DNA from: an uncultured Paracoccaceae bacterium
Lineage (GTDB): Bacteria; Pseudomonadota; Alphaproteobacteria; Rhodobacterales; Rhodobacteraceae
Length of the DNA: 64,000 nt
Assembly: GCA_947492825.1 (NCBI GenBank)
Contig: CANLNT010000002.1
Coordinates: 442,501-506,500 of the forward strand
Direction of reading: 5' to 3'
How positions within the stretch are numbered: the first letter of the stretch is position 1; every line of letters starts with the position of its first letter. A program made the translations under genes and the position numbers. The notes below the pieces were generated by a model. That model was not told the origin of the DNA. It was given only the letters and a program-made list of their open reading frames with translations, and did not search any database. Below are positions 46,062-53,624 of this stretch, one piece after another.

Positions 46062-46526
46062 TCAGCAGAGAATCTTGGTGAATGTGACCTTACCAGCGCC
46101 GCGATCATAGAAATCAGGGATGTGCGCCGCCTTTTGATAGCCGCAGCTTGTGTAGAAACGACGTTGCGGCGCAAAGTCTTCCGTATCGAGCGTGTCGACC
46201 AGCATAAGGCGCGCCTTTGCCTTGATCAGGGTGGATTCAGCATAGCCGACGAGGGCGGCACCGATGCCTTGCCCTTGGTGATCGGGTGAGACCGCCAGCG
46301 CCAACATGTTCCAGGTGCCGGATGTCATCCGTTCGGGTTCGAGGAAGGCGAAGCCAACAACGGTGTGACCGGCCAGCGAGACACACCAGCGGTCGTCGGA
46401 TTGCTGTGTCAGGTAGCCCTGCACCATGTCGTCCAGCATGTCAGCAGGAAACAGGTCAGTTGCGTTCAGGATGTCAGTGAGTTCGGATAGGTCATTTTTG
46501 CGCAAGGCGCGGCAGGAGATGGTCAT
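46062..46526 (-). CDS. GNAT-family N-acetyltransferase
   Basis: A 154-residue single-domain acetyltransferase. Acetyl-CoA loop: LALAVSPDHQGQGIGAALVG (QGxGxG/A); later FYTSCGYQKA is the usual C-terminal element. No indication of substrate. It lies upstream of dnaK, whose leader occupies the gap between them. Confidence 0.82.
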   Translation of the reverse strand: MTISCRALRKNDLSELTDILNATDLFPADMLDDMVQGYLTQQSDDRWCVSLAGHTVVGFAFLEPERMTSGTWNMLALAVSPDHQGQGIGAALVGYAESTLIKAKARLMLVDTLDTEDFAPQRRFYTSCGYQKAAHIPDFYDRGAGKVTFTKILC

Positions 46527-46539
46527 GAAGTGGCCTTTG

Positions 46540-46594
46540 GTGTTTGGGCAAAAGGAAGAGGTCCCCTAAAAGGGGTCGACGGGTGCCCAAACAC
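46540..46594. terminator. Nested inverted repeats between the export permease and the GNAT gene
   Basis: GTGTTTGGGCA (46540-46550) and TGCCCAAACAC (46584-46594) form a perfect 11-bp outer stem; inside, CCCCT (46563-46567) and AGGGG (46571-46575) form a second one. The structure follows the 3' end of the permease gene on the minus strand and may end its transcription, or act in the GNAT leader. The inner CCCCTAAAAGG reappears inverted at 47468-47478. Confidence 0.5.
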
Positions 46595-46638
46595 GAAATC
46601 AGAGGTTGGCTAGCCCCTGACAGGCCGCAGGTCAATCG

Positions 46639-47460
46639 TTAGCGCGATGCGCCCCAGCTGATTGAGGCGTTCTTGCGGGTGTAGAATTCGCCCATCAGGC
46701 CAATCGCGACCAGCACCAGCCCCACATAAAGCGGGTACATCGCAGAGCTGAAGTGCGGATTATAGTTGATAAACGTGAATCCCCGCGCCTGGTCGATGGT
46801 GTGAAAAAGCGGATTCCAGTCAAACAGCACCAGCATCGAGGCAGGCAATGAGTTGGCAAGGAACATCTTGCCCGAGGCGATCATATTGGCGCGCGAGTAG
46901 ATCGAGCTGACCACTGTCACCACGTCTGGCATCCAGGGTTTTATCGCGAGAAGGATCAGCCCGACACCTACGCCGGTGAACCAGGACAGTAGCAGCATTG
47001 CCATCGCGCCAGTGGGATCGTCTATGACAACGGGATTGAACAGCACATGGTAGAAGAACAGCACCACCAAGAGCGACAGCAATTGCAGGTAAAGCGATGA
47101 AAGTGCGGCAGCCGTGATCGAAATGGCGGTTGTCATCGGCGCATGTTGCATCATCGCTGATGCGGGTCCCTCTGACCCGATGACGGCTTGCATGGCTTTG
47201 GTATGGGTCAGGTAAAGGAAGATACCCGACATAATATACAGCAGAAAATCGCCGCGCACGGCGGCACCACGCAGACCAAGAAGCGAGTACATCAGATAGA
47301 AAGTCAGTACGAACACGATGGTTTGCATCATGTTCAGAACAAGCCCCAGAAACGCATTCCTGTGGCTTTTGCGGACGTCACGCACGACCGAGTGATAAAT
47401 CAGCTCGAGCATGGCGAAAACGCTGCGTCGGCGTTCATGTGTGACAGGGGCCTGAAACAT
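46639..47460 (-). CDS. ABC-2 polysaccharide export permease (KpsM/Wzm-like)
   Basis: A 273-residue inner-membrane protein with six helices of ABC-2 type; SVVRDVRKSHRNAFLG is the amphipathic N-terminal segment typical of polysaccharide exporters, and MLVLFDWNPLFHTIDQARG the conserved segment before the last helices. ATG 47460 (MFQAPVTHERR) has AAGGA 8 bases upstream; the longer frame to 47553 is rejected. It should export a surface or capsular glycan, but no ATPase (KpsT/Wzt) gene is adjacent in this window. The divergent neighbours are sulfate/Kdo/glycan genes. Confidence 0.85.
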   Translation of the reverse strand: MFQAPVTHERRRSVFAMLELIYHSVVRDVRKSHRNAFLGLVLNMMQTIVFVLTFYLMYSLLGLRGAAVRGDFLLYIMSGIFLYLTHTKAMQAVIGSEGPASAMMQHAPMTTAISITAAALSSLYLQLLSLLVVLFFYHVLFNPVVIDDPTGAMAMLLLSWFTGVGVGLILLAIKPWMPDVVTVVSSIYSRANMIASGKMFLANSLPASMLVLFDWNPLFHTIDQARGFTFINYNPHFSSAMYPLYVGLVLVAIGLMGEFYTRKNASISWGASR

Positions 47461-47473
47461 GCCGGTTCCTTTT

Positions 47474-47488
47474 AGGGGCGACGCCCCT
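47474..47488 (-). promoter_or_regulatory. Hairpin immediately before the ribosome-binding site of the export permease
   Basis: AGGGGC / GCCCCT with a 3-base loop lies directly 5' of the AAAAGGAA ribosome-binding site of the permease gene. It might modulate translation or be the end of the IR seen at 46563-46573. Confidence 0.35.
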
Positions 47489-47587
47489 GATGACACGAAT
47501 TTCTTGCTGTTCGCTTGACGCCCGATCATAAGGACCGCGTTCGCGCATTTCAATCATTGCGCCATCAGGAAAGAGCAGGGTGTGACC

Positions 47588-48385
47588 ATGGATTTCGAGA
47601 AACTGACAGATGTGATGCGCAAGTTGGCGCTGGAAGCAGGCGACGTCATCATGGAAATCTACGACAGCCCCGATTTCGATGTCCGATCGAAAAGCGATGA
47701 CAGCCCGGTGACAGCAGCGGACGAGGCGGCGGATGCGGTGATCGCTGCGGGGTTGCGCGCGGCGTTCCCGGACGTGACGCTGGTGACTGAGGAACAAGCG
47801 GATACCCACGGCGAAAGTGCTAACACGTTCCTGATTGTAGACCCGCTGGATGGCACCAAAGAGTTCATCAAGCGGCGCGGCGATTTCACCGTGAATATCG
47901 CTTATGTGGTCGATGGCGTGCCCAAAGCCGGGGTCGTTTATGCACCCGCCAAGGGGCGGTTGTTCTACACCGATGCGGATGGGCGGACGGTCGAGGAGAT
48001 GGCTCCGTTTGACAAAGCCAAAATCGGTAAGACCAAGCCGATTTCGGTGTCTATCCCGGACAATTCCGCGCTTTTGGTGGTGGCATCCAAGTCCCACCGG
48101 GATGAAGCAACGGACGCCTATATCGGCAAATACCAAACGGCAGACATGAAAAGTGCGGGGTCATCACTCAAGTTTTGTCTGATCGCAACAGGAGAGGCGG
48201 ACATCTATCCGCGCCTGGGACGCACGATGGAGTGGGATACCGCAGCCGGGCACGCGGTGTTGAACGGGGCGGGTGGGCACGTTGTGCGATTTGATGATCA
48301 TACGCCGCTGAGCTACGGCAAGGACACGTTTGCCAATCCGTTCTTTATCGCCTATGTGCCGGGCGTTGATCTGGTGCAGGGCTGA
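47588..48385 (+). CDS. cysQ: 3'(2'),5'-bisphosphate nucleotidase CysQ
   Basis: A 265-residue inositol-monophosphatase-fold phosphatase that hydrolyses PAP (3'-phosphoadenosine 5'-phosphate), the by-product of PAPS-dependent sulfation and sulfate assimilation. Metal-binding motifs VTEEQ and VDPLDGTKEF, and the C-terminal MEWDTAAGHAVLNGAGG, are all present. ATG 47588 is favoured (CAGGG 7 bases upstream); a GTG at 47582 is closer to that site than usual. TGATG overlap couples it to kdsB. The presence of a sulfotransferase 8 kb downstream in the same direction is functionally consistent. Confidence 0.92.
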   Translation: MDFEKLTDVMRKLALEAGDVIMEIYDSPDFDVRSKSDDSPVTAADEAADAVIAAGLRAAFPDVTLVTEEQADTHGESANTFLIVDPLDGTKEFIKRRGDFTVNIAYVVDGVPKAGVVYAPAKGRLFYTDADGRTVEEMAPFDKAKIGKTKPISVSIPDNSALLVVASKSHRDEATDAYIGKYQTADMKSAGSSLKFCLIATGEADIYPRLGRTMEWDTAAGHAVLNGAGGHVVRFDDHTPLSYGKDTFANPFFIAYVPGVDLVQG

Positions 48386-49185
48386 TGACTGTTCTGGTCG
48401 TCATACCGGCGCGCTTTGCCAGCACCCGCTATCCTGGCAAGCCGCTTGTGGCGCTGCGGGGCGCCGGTGGCGCTACGCGGAGCCTGATCCAACGTAGCTG
48501 GGACGCGGCGCAATCGGTCAAAGGCGTGGACAGGGTGGTGGTGGCCACCGATGACAGGCGGATCAAGGACGCGGCGGAGGCTTTTGGCGCAGAGGTCGTG
48601 ATGACATCCGAGGACTGTCAGAACGGCACTGAACGCTGCGCCGAGGCGCTGGATGCCTTGGGCGGAGGCTATGACATTGTGGTCAACCTGCAAGGCGACG
48701 CGCCGCTGACCCCTGCGTGGTTTATCGAAGATCTGGTGCGCGATCTGGCGGCCCATCCGGTGGCTGAAGTTGCGACACCGGTGCTACGCACCGAGGGCCG
48801 CGCACTGCGCGGGTTTCTGGAAGACCGGCTTGCTGGCCGGGTTGGCGGGACGACGGCGGTGTTTGGCGCGGATCACAACGCGCTATATTTCAGCAAAGAG
48901 GTGATCCCCTATACCGGTCAGACCTATGCGGACGATGCCGAAACGCCGGTTTTCCATCATGTTGGTGTCTATGCATACCGTCCATCAGCGCTTGCTGCGT
49001 ATCCGCGCTGGCCGACCGGTCCGTTGGAGCAGTTGGAGGGGCTGGAGCAGTTGCGGTTCCTTGAGCAGGGGCGGCATGTTCTATGCGTTGAAGTCGCGGC
49101 GCGCGGGCGGCAGTTCTGGGAGTTGAACAATCCCGAAGATGTCCCCCGGATCGAGGCGATGTTGAAAGACATGGGCTTCAAATGA
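48385..49185 (+). CDS. kdsB: 3-deoxy-manno-octulosonate cytidylyltransferase
   Basis: A 266-residue enzyme that activates Kdo as CMP-Kdo for lipopolysaccharide or capsule. N-terminal nucleotide-binding segment VIPARFASTRYPGKPL; VVNLQGDAPLTPAWFI is the second conserved segment. The usual central family segment (typically LG-x-R-x-Y near residue 180) appears as HVGVYAYRPSAL, also typical. Slightly longer than E. coli KdsB (248). Overlaps the next glycosyltransferase gene by 4 bases (ATGA). Confidence 0.92.
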   Translation: MTVLVVIPARFASTRYPGKPLVALRGAGGATRSLIQRSWDAAQSVKGVDRVVVATDDRRIKDAAEAFGAEVVMTSEDCQNGTERCAEALDALGGGYDIVVNLQGDAPLTPAWFIEDLVRDLAAHPVAEVATPVLRTEGRALRGFLEDRLAGRVGGTTAVFGADHNALYFSKEVIPYTGQTYADDAETPVFHHVGVYAYRPSALAAYPRWPTGPLEQLEGLEQLRFLEQGRHVLCVEVAARGRQFWELNNPEDVPRIEAMLKDMGFK

Positions 49186-50396
49186 CACACCCGGCTGTCA
49201 GCGTCGTTGTTGTCAGCCTTGGCCGCCCGGCAGAGCTTAACCGGTGTTTGGCCGGACTTTTTCAACTCGACTACGCCCCGTTTGAAGTTGTGGTTGTTGC
49301 AGATGCGGAAAGCCGCAAAGGGCTTGGCACATTTCAGCGTCGCATCAAGCTGGTGCATTTCGAAACGGTCAACATTTCTGCCGCGCGCAATGCCGGGATC
49401 GCGCAGGCGGGCGGTGAGATTGTGGCGTTTATTGATGATGATGCCGTGCCAGAGCCTTCGTGGTTGCTGCATCTGATTGCGCCATTTTCAGACCCCTACA
49501 CAGCGATTTCGGGAGGTTTTGTGATTGGCCGGAACGGCATCAGCCTGCAATGGGCGGCGCGCCAGGTGCAGCGTGACGGAACAGCAGAGGCAATTGAATC
49601 TTGGGGGGATACGCCGCGCCGGTTTGACCCTAAAAACAGGATCATCGCCAAAACCGAAGGCACCAATATGGCGGTGCGTAGGACGGTGCTGGAAGCCCTT
49701 GGCGGGTTTGATGAGGCGTTTGCGTTTTACCTTGATGAGACCGACTTGAATGTGCGGATTGCGGATGCTGGTCATGTCACGGCGGTTGTGCCGATGGCAC
49801 GGGTGCACCATGGCTTTGCCGCAAGCGCGCGCCGGACCGCGCACCGCGTGCCACGGGATTTGACGGAAATCGCCGCCTCTACTACCGTTTTTCAGCGCAA
49901 GCATTTGGGACGGACAGACAAAGCCCCGGCCCGCCGAGCCCAGCGTTTGCGTTTGGTGCGGCACATGGTTGCAGGTGATCTGATGCCGGGCGATGTGCTG
50001 CGGATGATGCGAGGGTTTGATCGCGGTTGGTCTGCAGGCGAGACGCGCGATGCAAACCAGCGGGCCCAACCGTCTACTCCGCCCGAATTCAAACCGGTTA
50101 CGGTACAAGTCAGGGGCCACCGAACAATGACGGCACGGTTTTGGCGGGCAAACCGCGCAACGGCCCATGCGATCAAGGCCGTAGAGGGTGGATCACGGGT
50201 GACGCTGTTTCTGTTTTCAGCAACGGCGCGCAAGCATAAGGTCTGGTTTGATCCGCGTGGGTTTTGGGTGCAACGTGGCGGGCAATTTGGACCGTCAGAG
50301 CGTGACCAGCCCAGGTTCCGGTGGTGGCGTGCAAAGACACGGACACAGCAAGAAATGGCCCGTTTGTCACAAGTTCGCCCATTTGATGCGGGATAA
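49182..50396 (+). CDS. Family 2 glycosyltransferase
   Basis: A 404-residue cytoplasmic inverting glycosyltransferase. The GT-A core lies in residues 1-250: VSVVVVSLGRPAELNRCLAG, ISAARNAGIAQAGGEIVAFI followed by DDDAVPEP (metal-binding DxD), and NMAVRRTVLEALGGFDEAF with LDETDL acting as the ED/catalytic motif. Residues 290-404 are an additional domain of unknown role, rich in Arg/Trp (VWFDPRGFWVQRGGQFGPSE). Coupled to kdsB. Acceptor and donor unknown. Confidence 0.82.
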   Translation: MTHPAVSVVVVSLGRPAELNRCLAGLFQLDYAPFEVVVVADAESRKGLGTFQRRIKLVHFETVNISAARNAGIAQAGGEIVAFIDDDAVPEPSWLLHLIAPFSDPYTAISGGFVIGRNGISLQWAARQVQRDGTAEAIESWGDTPRRFDPKNRIIAKTEGTNMAVRRTVLEALGGFDEAFAFYLDETDLNVRIADAGHVTAVVPMARVHHGFAASARRTAHRVPRDLTEIAASTTVFQRKHLGRTDKAPARRAQRLRLVRHMVAGDLMPGDVLRMMRGFDRGWSAGETRDANQRAQPSTPPEFKPVTVQVRGHRTMTARFWRANRATAHAIKAVEGGSRVTLFLFSATARKHKVWFDPRGFWVQRGGQFGPSERDQPRFRWWRAKTRTQQEMARLSQVRPFDAG

Positions 50397-50428
50397 GCAC
50401 CACTAAGCGGTCGATTCGCGCCGGACCC

Positions 50429-50457
50429 TTGGTTTCTTGGCCTGAGTCATTTAGATC
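50429..50457 (+). promoter_or_regulatory. Possible galU promoter
   Basis: TTGGTT, 17-base spacer, TAGATC, 31 bases before the galU start in the only sizeable gap (91 bases) of this cluster half. Match to consensus is moderate. Confidence 0.3.
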
Positions 50458-50487
50458 AAAATCAACAAGACTCATTACAGGTCCACT

Positions 50488-51381
50488 ATGCAAACCAAAG
50501 TCACCAAAGCCATTTTCCCCGTTGCTGGTATGGGCACCCGTTTTTTGCCCGCGACGAAATCTGTTCCAAAAGAAATCATGACCTTGGTGGATCGCCCGTT
50601 GATCCAATACGCAATCGATGAAGCGCGCGCGGCGGGGATCAAAGAATTCATTTTCGTGACCTCGCGCGGAAAGTCCGCGCTTGAGGATTATTTTGACCAT
50701 GCGCCCGACCTTGAAGCCTCGTTAAAGAGTGCGGGCAAGGATGAGCTGCTTGAGGTTCTTCGCAACACCAACATGGAAAGTGGCGCCATCGCCTATATCC
50801 GTCAGCACAAGGCGATGGGTCTTGGGCATGCCGTTTGGTGTGGGCGTCGGTTGATTGCTGACGAACCCTTTGCAGTGATGTTGCCCGATGACGTGATTGC
50901 TGGTGACACACCGTGCCTGCAGCAGATGGTCGAGGCTTACCATGAAACCGGTGGCGCGATGGTTGCGGCGATGGAAGTGTCGCCCGAGCAGACCAAAGCC
51001 TATGGTGTTCTTGACGTGAATTCCGAAAGCGGGCGCGTTGTGTCTGTGAAAGGCATGGTAGAGAAGCCCGCGGAAGGCACAGCACCTTCCAATCTGGCGG
51101 TAATCGGTCGCTATATTTTGACGCCTGATGTTCTGAACAACATCAGTTCTGTCAAAAAGGGTGCCGGCGGCGAGGTTCAGTTGACCGATGCGATCGCCGC
51201 CGAGATCACACAGGGCCGCGACGTCTATGGTTACCGGTTTGAAGGCCAACGTTATGATTGCGGTTCCAAAGCCGGATATCTTGAGGCGACGGTGGCGTTT
51301 GCATTGGCCCATCCACAGCTGAAGGATGACTTTGCACGTTACCTGAGCCAGATGATTTCCTTGAAGAATGCCGCGCAATAG
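50488..51381 (+). CDS. galU: UTP-glucose-1-phosphate uridylyltransferase
   Basis: A 297-residue nucleotidyltransferase that makes UDP-glucose for glycan synthesis. N-terminal signature AIFPVAGMGTRFLPATKSVP followed by KEI; VMLPDDVIAG binds the metal-nucleotide; GVLDVNSESGRVVSVKGMVE and EKP are family-typical. It stands inside the glycosyltransferase cluster with its own upstream gap, so it probably feeds the transferases there as well as general UDP-sugar needs. Confidence 0.95.
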   Translation: MQTKVTKAIFPVAGMGTRFLPATKSVPKEIMTLVDRPLIQYAIDEARAAGIKEFIFVTSRGKSALEDYFDHAPDLEASLKSAGKDELLEVLRNTNMESGAIAYIRQHKAMGLGHAVWCGRRLIADEPFAVMLPDDVIAGDTPCLQQMVEAYHETGGAMVAAMEVSPEQTKAYGVLDVNSESGRVVSVKGMVEKPAEGTAPSNLAVIGRYILTPDVLNNISSVKKGAGGEVQLTDAIAAEITQGRDVYGYRFEGQRYDCGSKAGYLEATVAFALAHPQLKDDFARYLSQMISLKNAAQ

Positions 51382-51411
51382 ACACTGTTTCGGTGTCCTG
51401 TGGGCGCCATC

Positions 51412-52578
51412 ATGACGGTGTGCCGCCTGCTGGACGTGTCGAGGTTGGTCAGTCGGGCAGGTCTTGTCCTGACTGGTGTTGACCGGGTCGAACTTGCCTA
51501 TCTGAAGCAGATTGCAAAGACCGAAAATGCATTTGGTCTTGCCCGGACGGCACTAGGCTATGTTCTGCTGGATCAGAGCGGATTGAAGGCATTGCTTGAC
51601 GCGATCGAAAGCGATGAATGGGGTGCGCCCGATGCCTTGTCACGGTTCAATCGCCGTCTGACACCTGCGGCGCGACGGGGGCAGTCGTTGGTGCGACGTC
51701 ATGCTGCTGCCCGGTGCCGGCGCCGCGGCCTAGCGGGCATGTTGGCCAAACAACTGGAACCTGGGTTCGCCTATTACAACGTTGGGCACAGTAACCTGAC
51801 AGCCCGAACGTTGCAGGCCGTTGGTGCGGGGGAAGGCAAAGCCTCGGTCCTGATCCACGACACTATTCCGCTGGATTGGCCCGACATGCAACGCGACGGC
51901 ACGGTGGAGTCCTTTGGACGTAAACTGGCTGCGGCAGGGGCAAATGCGCAGCGGTTGATCGCCTCCACCCAAACTGTAAAGCAGGATGTTGGTCGCCATG
52001 TTGCAAACGTCCCGGTCGTGATTGTTGCGCCATTGGGTGTAGAAATGCCGGAGGTTTCGGCCGTTTTGCCCATGTCAAAGCCTGAAACGCCGTACTTTCT
52101 AACTGTCGGCACCATTGAACCGCGCAAGAACCACGCGTTGTTGTTGAACGTCTGGGAAAATTGGCCAGATGCGCCACCCTTGCTGATCTGTGGGCGGCGT
52201 GGATGGAAGAATGAGGACGTCTTCGTACGGCTGGATGAGGGGATTGCTGGTGTGCAAGAGCATTCGGATGTGTCGGACGGTCAGATCGCCCATTTGATGG
52301 CAGGTGCGCAGGCTTTGTTGTTTCCGTCATTTGCCGAGGGCTACGGCCTTCCCCCGGTTGAGGCACTGGCACGGGGAACGCAAGTGGTTGTCGCCGATCT
52401 GCCAGCATGTCGTGAGGTTTTGGGCGACGACGCCGTTTACCTGGACCCGCATGACCGATATGCATGGGAAAATGCGTTAAAGAATATAGCCTTGGCCCCT
52501 AGAAGCGGCACAAAAAGAACCCGAGTTCCCCCTGACTGGGACACACATTTCAAGTTAGTCTTTACGGATGGATGGTAG
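51412..52578 (+). CDS. Family 4 glycosyltransferase
   Basis: A 388-residue GT-B fold retaining transferase. C-terminal donor domain: VGTIEPRKNHALLLNVWENW, then SDGQIAHLMAGAQALLFPSF and EGYGLPPVEALARGTQVVVA (the E-x7-E motif). The start is ATG 51412; a GTG at 51400 is also in frame, adding four residues. N-terminal part has LTGVDRVELAYLKQI, resembling other surface-polysaccharide GT4 enzymes. Thirty bases after galU. Confidence 0.85.
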   Translation: MTVCRLLDVSRLVSRAGLVLTGVDRVELAYLKQIAKTENAFGLARTALGYVLLDQSGLKALLDAIESDEWGAPDALSRFNRRLTPAARRGQSLVRRHAAARCRRRGLAGMLAKQLEPGFAYYNVGHSNLTARTLQAVGAGEGKASVLIHDTIPLDWPDMQRDGTVESFGRKLAAAGANAQRLIASTQTVKQDVGRHVANVPVVIVAPLGVEMPEVSAVLPMSKPETPYFLTVGTIEPRKNHALLLNVWENWPDAPPLLICGRRGWKNEDVFVRLDEGIAGVQEHSDVSDGQIAHLMAGAQALLFPSFAEGYGLPPVEALARGTQVVVADLPACREVLGDDAVYLDPHDRYAWENALKNIALAPRSGTKRTRVPPDWDTHFKLVFTDGW

Positions 52579-52613
52579 ACCTGCATTGAGCGGCTGTTGA
52601 GGCAAGGATCACT

Positions 52614-53624
52614 TTGGGCGTTTTGGAGACATATCGATTGCGGCTTCAGCGGAAACGCTGGATCGGGCGCGCGCGCCGAAAGCAGCGCGAACTGACGTCG
52701 ATTGTAGACCGCACCGATGCGATCAAGCCCAAGGATATTCTGGTTTTTTCGACCTTCCGCAATGAAGATCTGCGTTTGCCCTATTTCCTGCAGTACTACC
52801 GCGAAATGGGTGTGAGCCATTTCTTTATGGTCGACAACGAAAGCACCGATGGCGGTGGGAACTTTCTAAAGGAACAACCTGATGTGTCGCTGTGGTCGGC
52901 GCGCGGCAGCTATAAGCGTGCGCGGTTTGGTGTCGATTGGCTGAACAGGTTGCAATACAGATACGGACACGGCCACTGGTGCCTCGTGGCCGACCCTGAC
53001 GAACTGTTGGTCTATCCGTTTTGCGACACACGCCCCTTGCGTGCGTTGACTGATTGGCTGGATGCGTCGTCGATCAAATCCTTTGGTGCAATGCTGCTGG
53101 ACATGTACCCCAAGGGTCCGGTGAATAGCACACCCTATCAGCGTGGGTCCAACCCGTTGCAGGTGGCAGAATGGTTTGACAGTGGCAACTACACGATTGA
53201 ACGCAATCCAATGTTTGGCAATCTGTGGATTCAAGGCGGCCCGCGTGCCCGCACCTTTTTCGCAGAAGAACCTGCGCGGGCACCAGCGCTGAACAAAGTG
53301 CCGCTTGTCAAATGGGACCGGCGTTATGCCTACGTCAGCTCGACCCATATGCTGTTGCCGCGTGGCTTAAACCTTGTCTACGACGAATGGGGTGGGGAAA
53401 AGGCATCGGGCGTGATGCTGCACACCAAGTTTCTAAGCACCTTCGCCGACAAGGCGCGCGAAGAATTGGTGCGGCAGGAACATTATGCCAATAGCCATGA
53501 ATACCGCGCCTACGCTGCCGGATCAGAAGAAAACCCCGATTTTTGGTGCAAGTGGAGCGAGAAATACATCAATTGGCGGCAGCTTGAGATTTTGGGCCTG
53601 ATGTCCAAAGGGAACTGGGCATGA
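52614..53624 (+). CDS. Glycosyltransferase family 2 / GT92-like protein
   Basis: A 336-residue protein. KDILVFSTFRNEDLRLPYFL, the segment MGVSHFFMVDNESTDGG and LVADPDELLVYP (DxD-like DPDE) are the conserved features of the Glyco_tranf_2_4 group, which add sugars to surface glycans. Start is TTG 52614 with AAGGA five bases before; the previous gene ends 35 bases upstream. Its TGA overlaps the next ATG (ATGA). Confidence 0.8.
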   Translation: MGVLETYRLRLQRKRWIGRARRKQRELTSIVDRTDAIKPKDILVFSTFRNEDLRLPYFLQYYREMGVSHFFMVDNESTDGGGNFLKEQPDVSLWSARGSYKRARFGVDWLNRLQYRYGHGHWCLVADPDELLVYPFCDTRPLRALTDWLDASSIKSFGAMLLDMYPKGPVNSTPYQRGSNPLQVAEWFDSGNYTIERNPMFGNLWIQGGPRARTFFAEEPARAPALNKVPLVKWDRRYAYVSSTHMLLPRGLNLVYDEWGGEKASGVMLHTKFLSTFADKAREELVRQEHYANSHEYRAYAAGSEENPDFWCKWSEKYINWRQLEILGLMSKGNWA

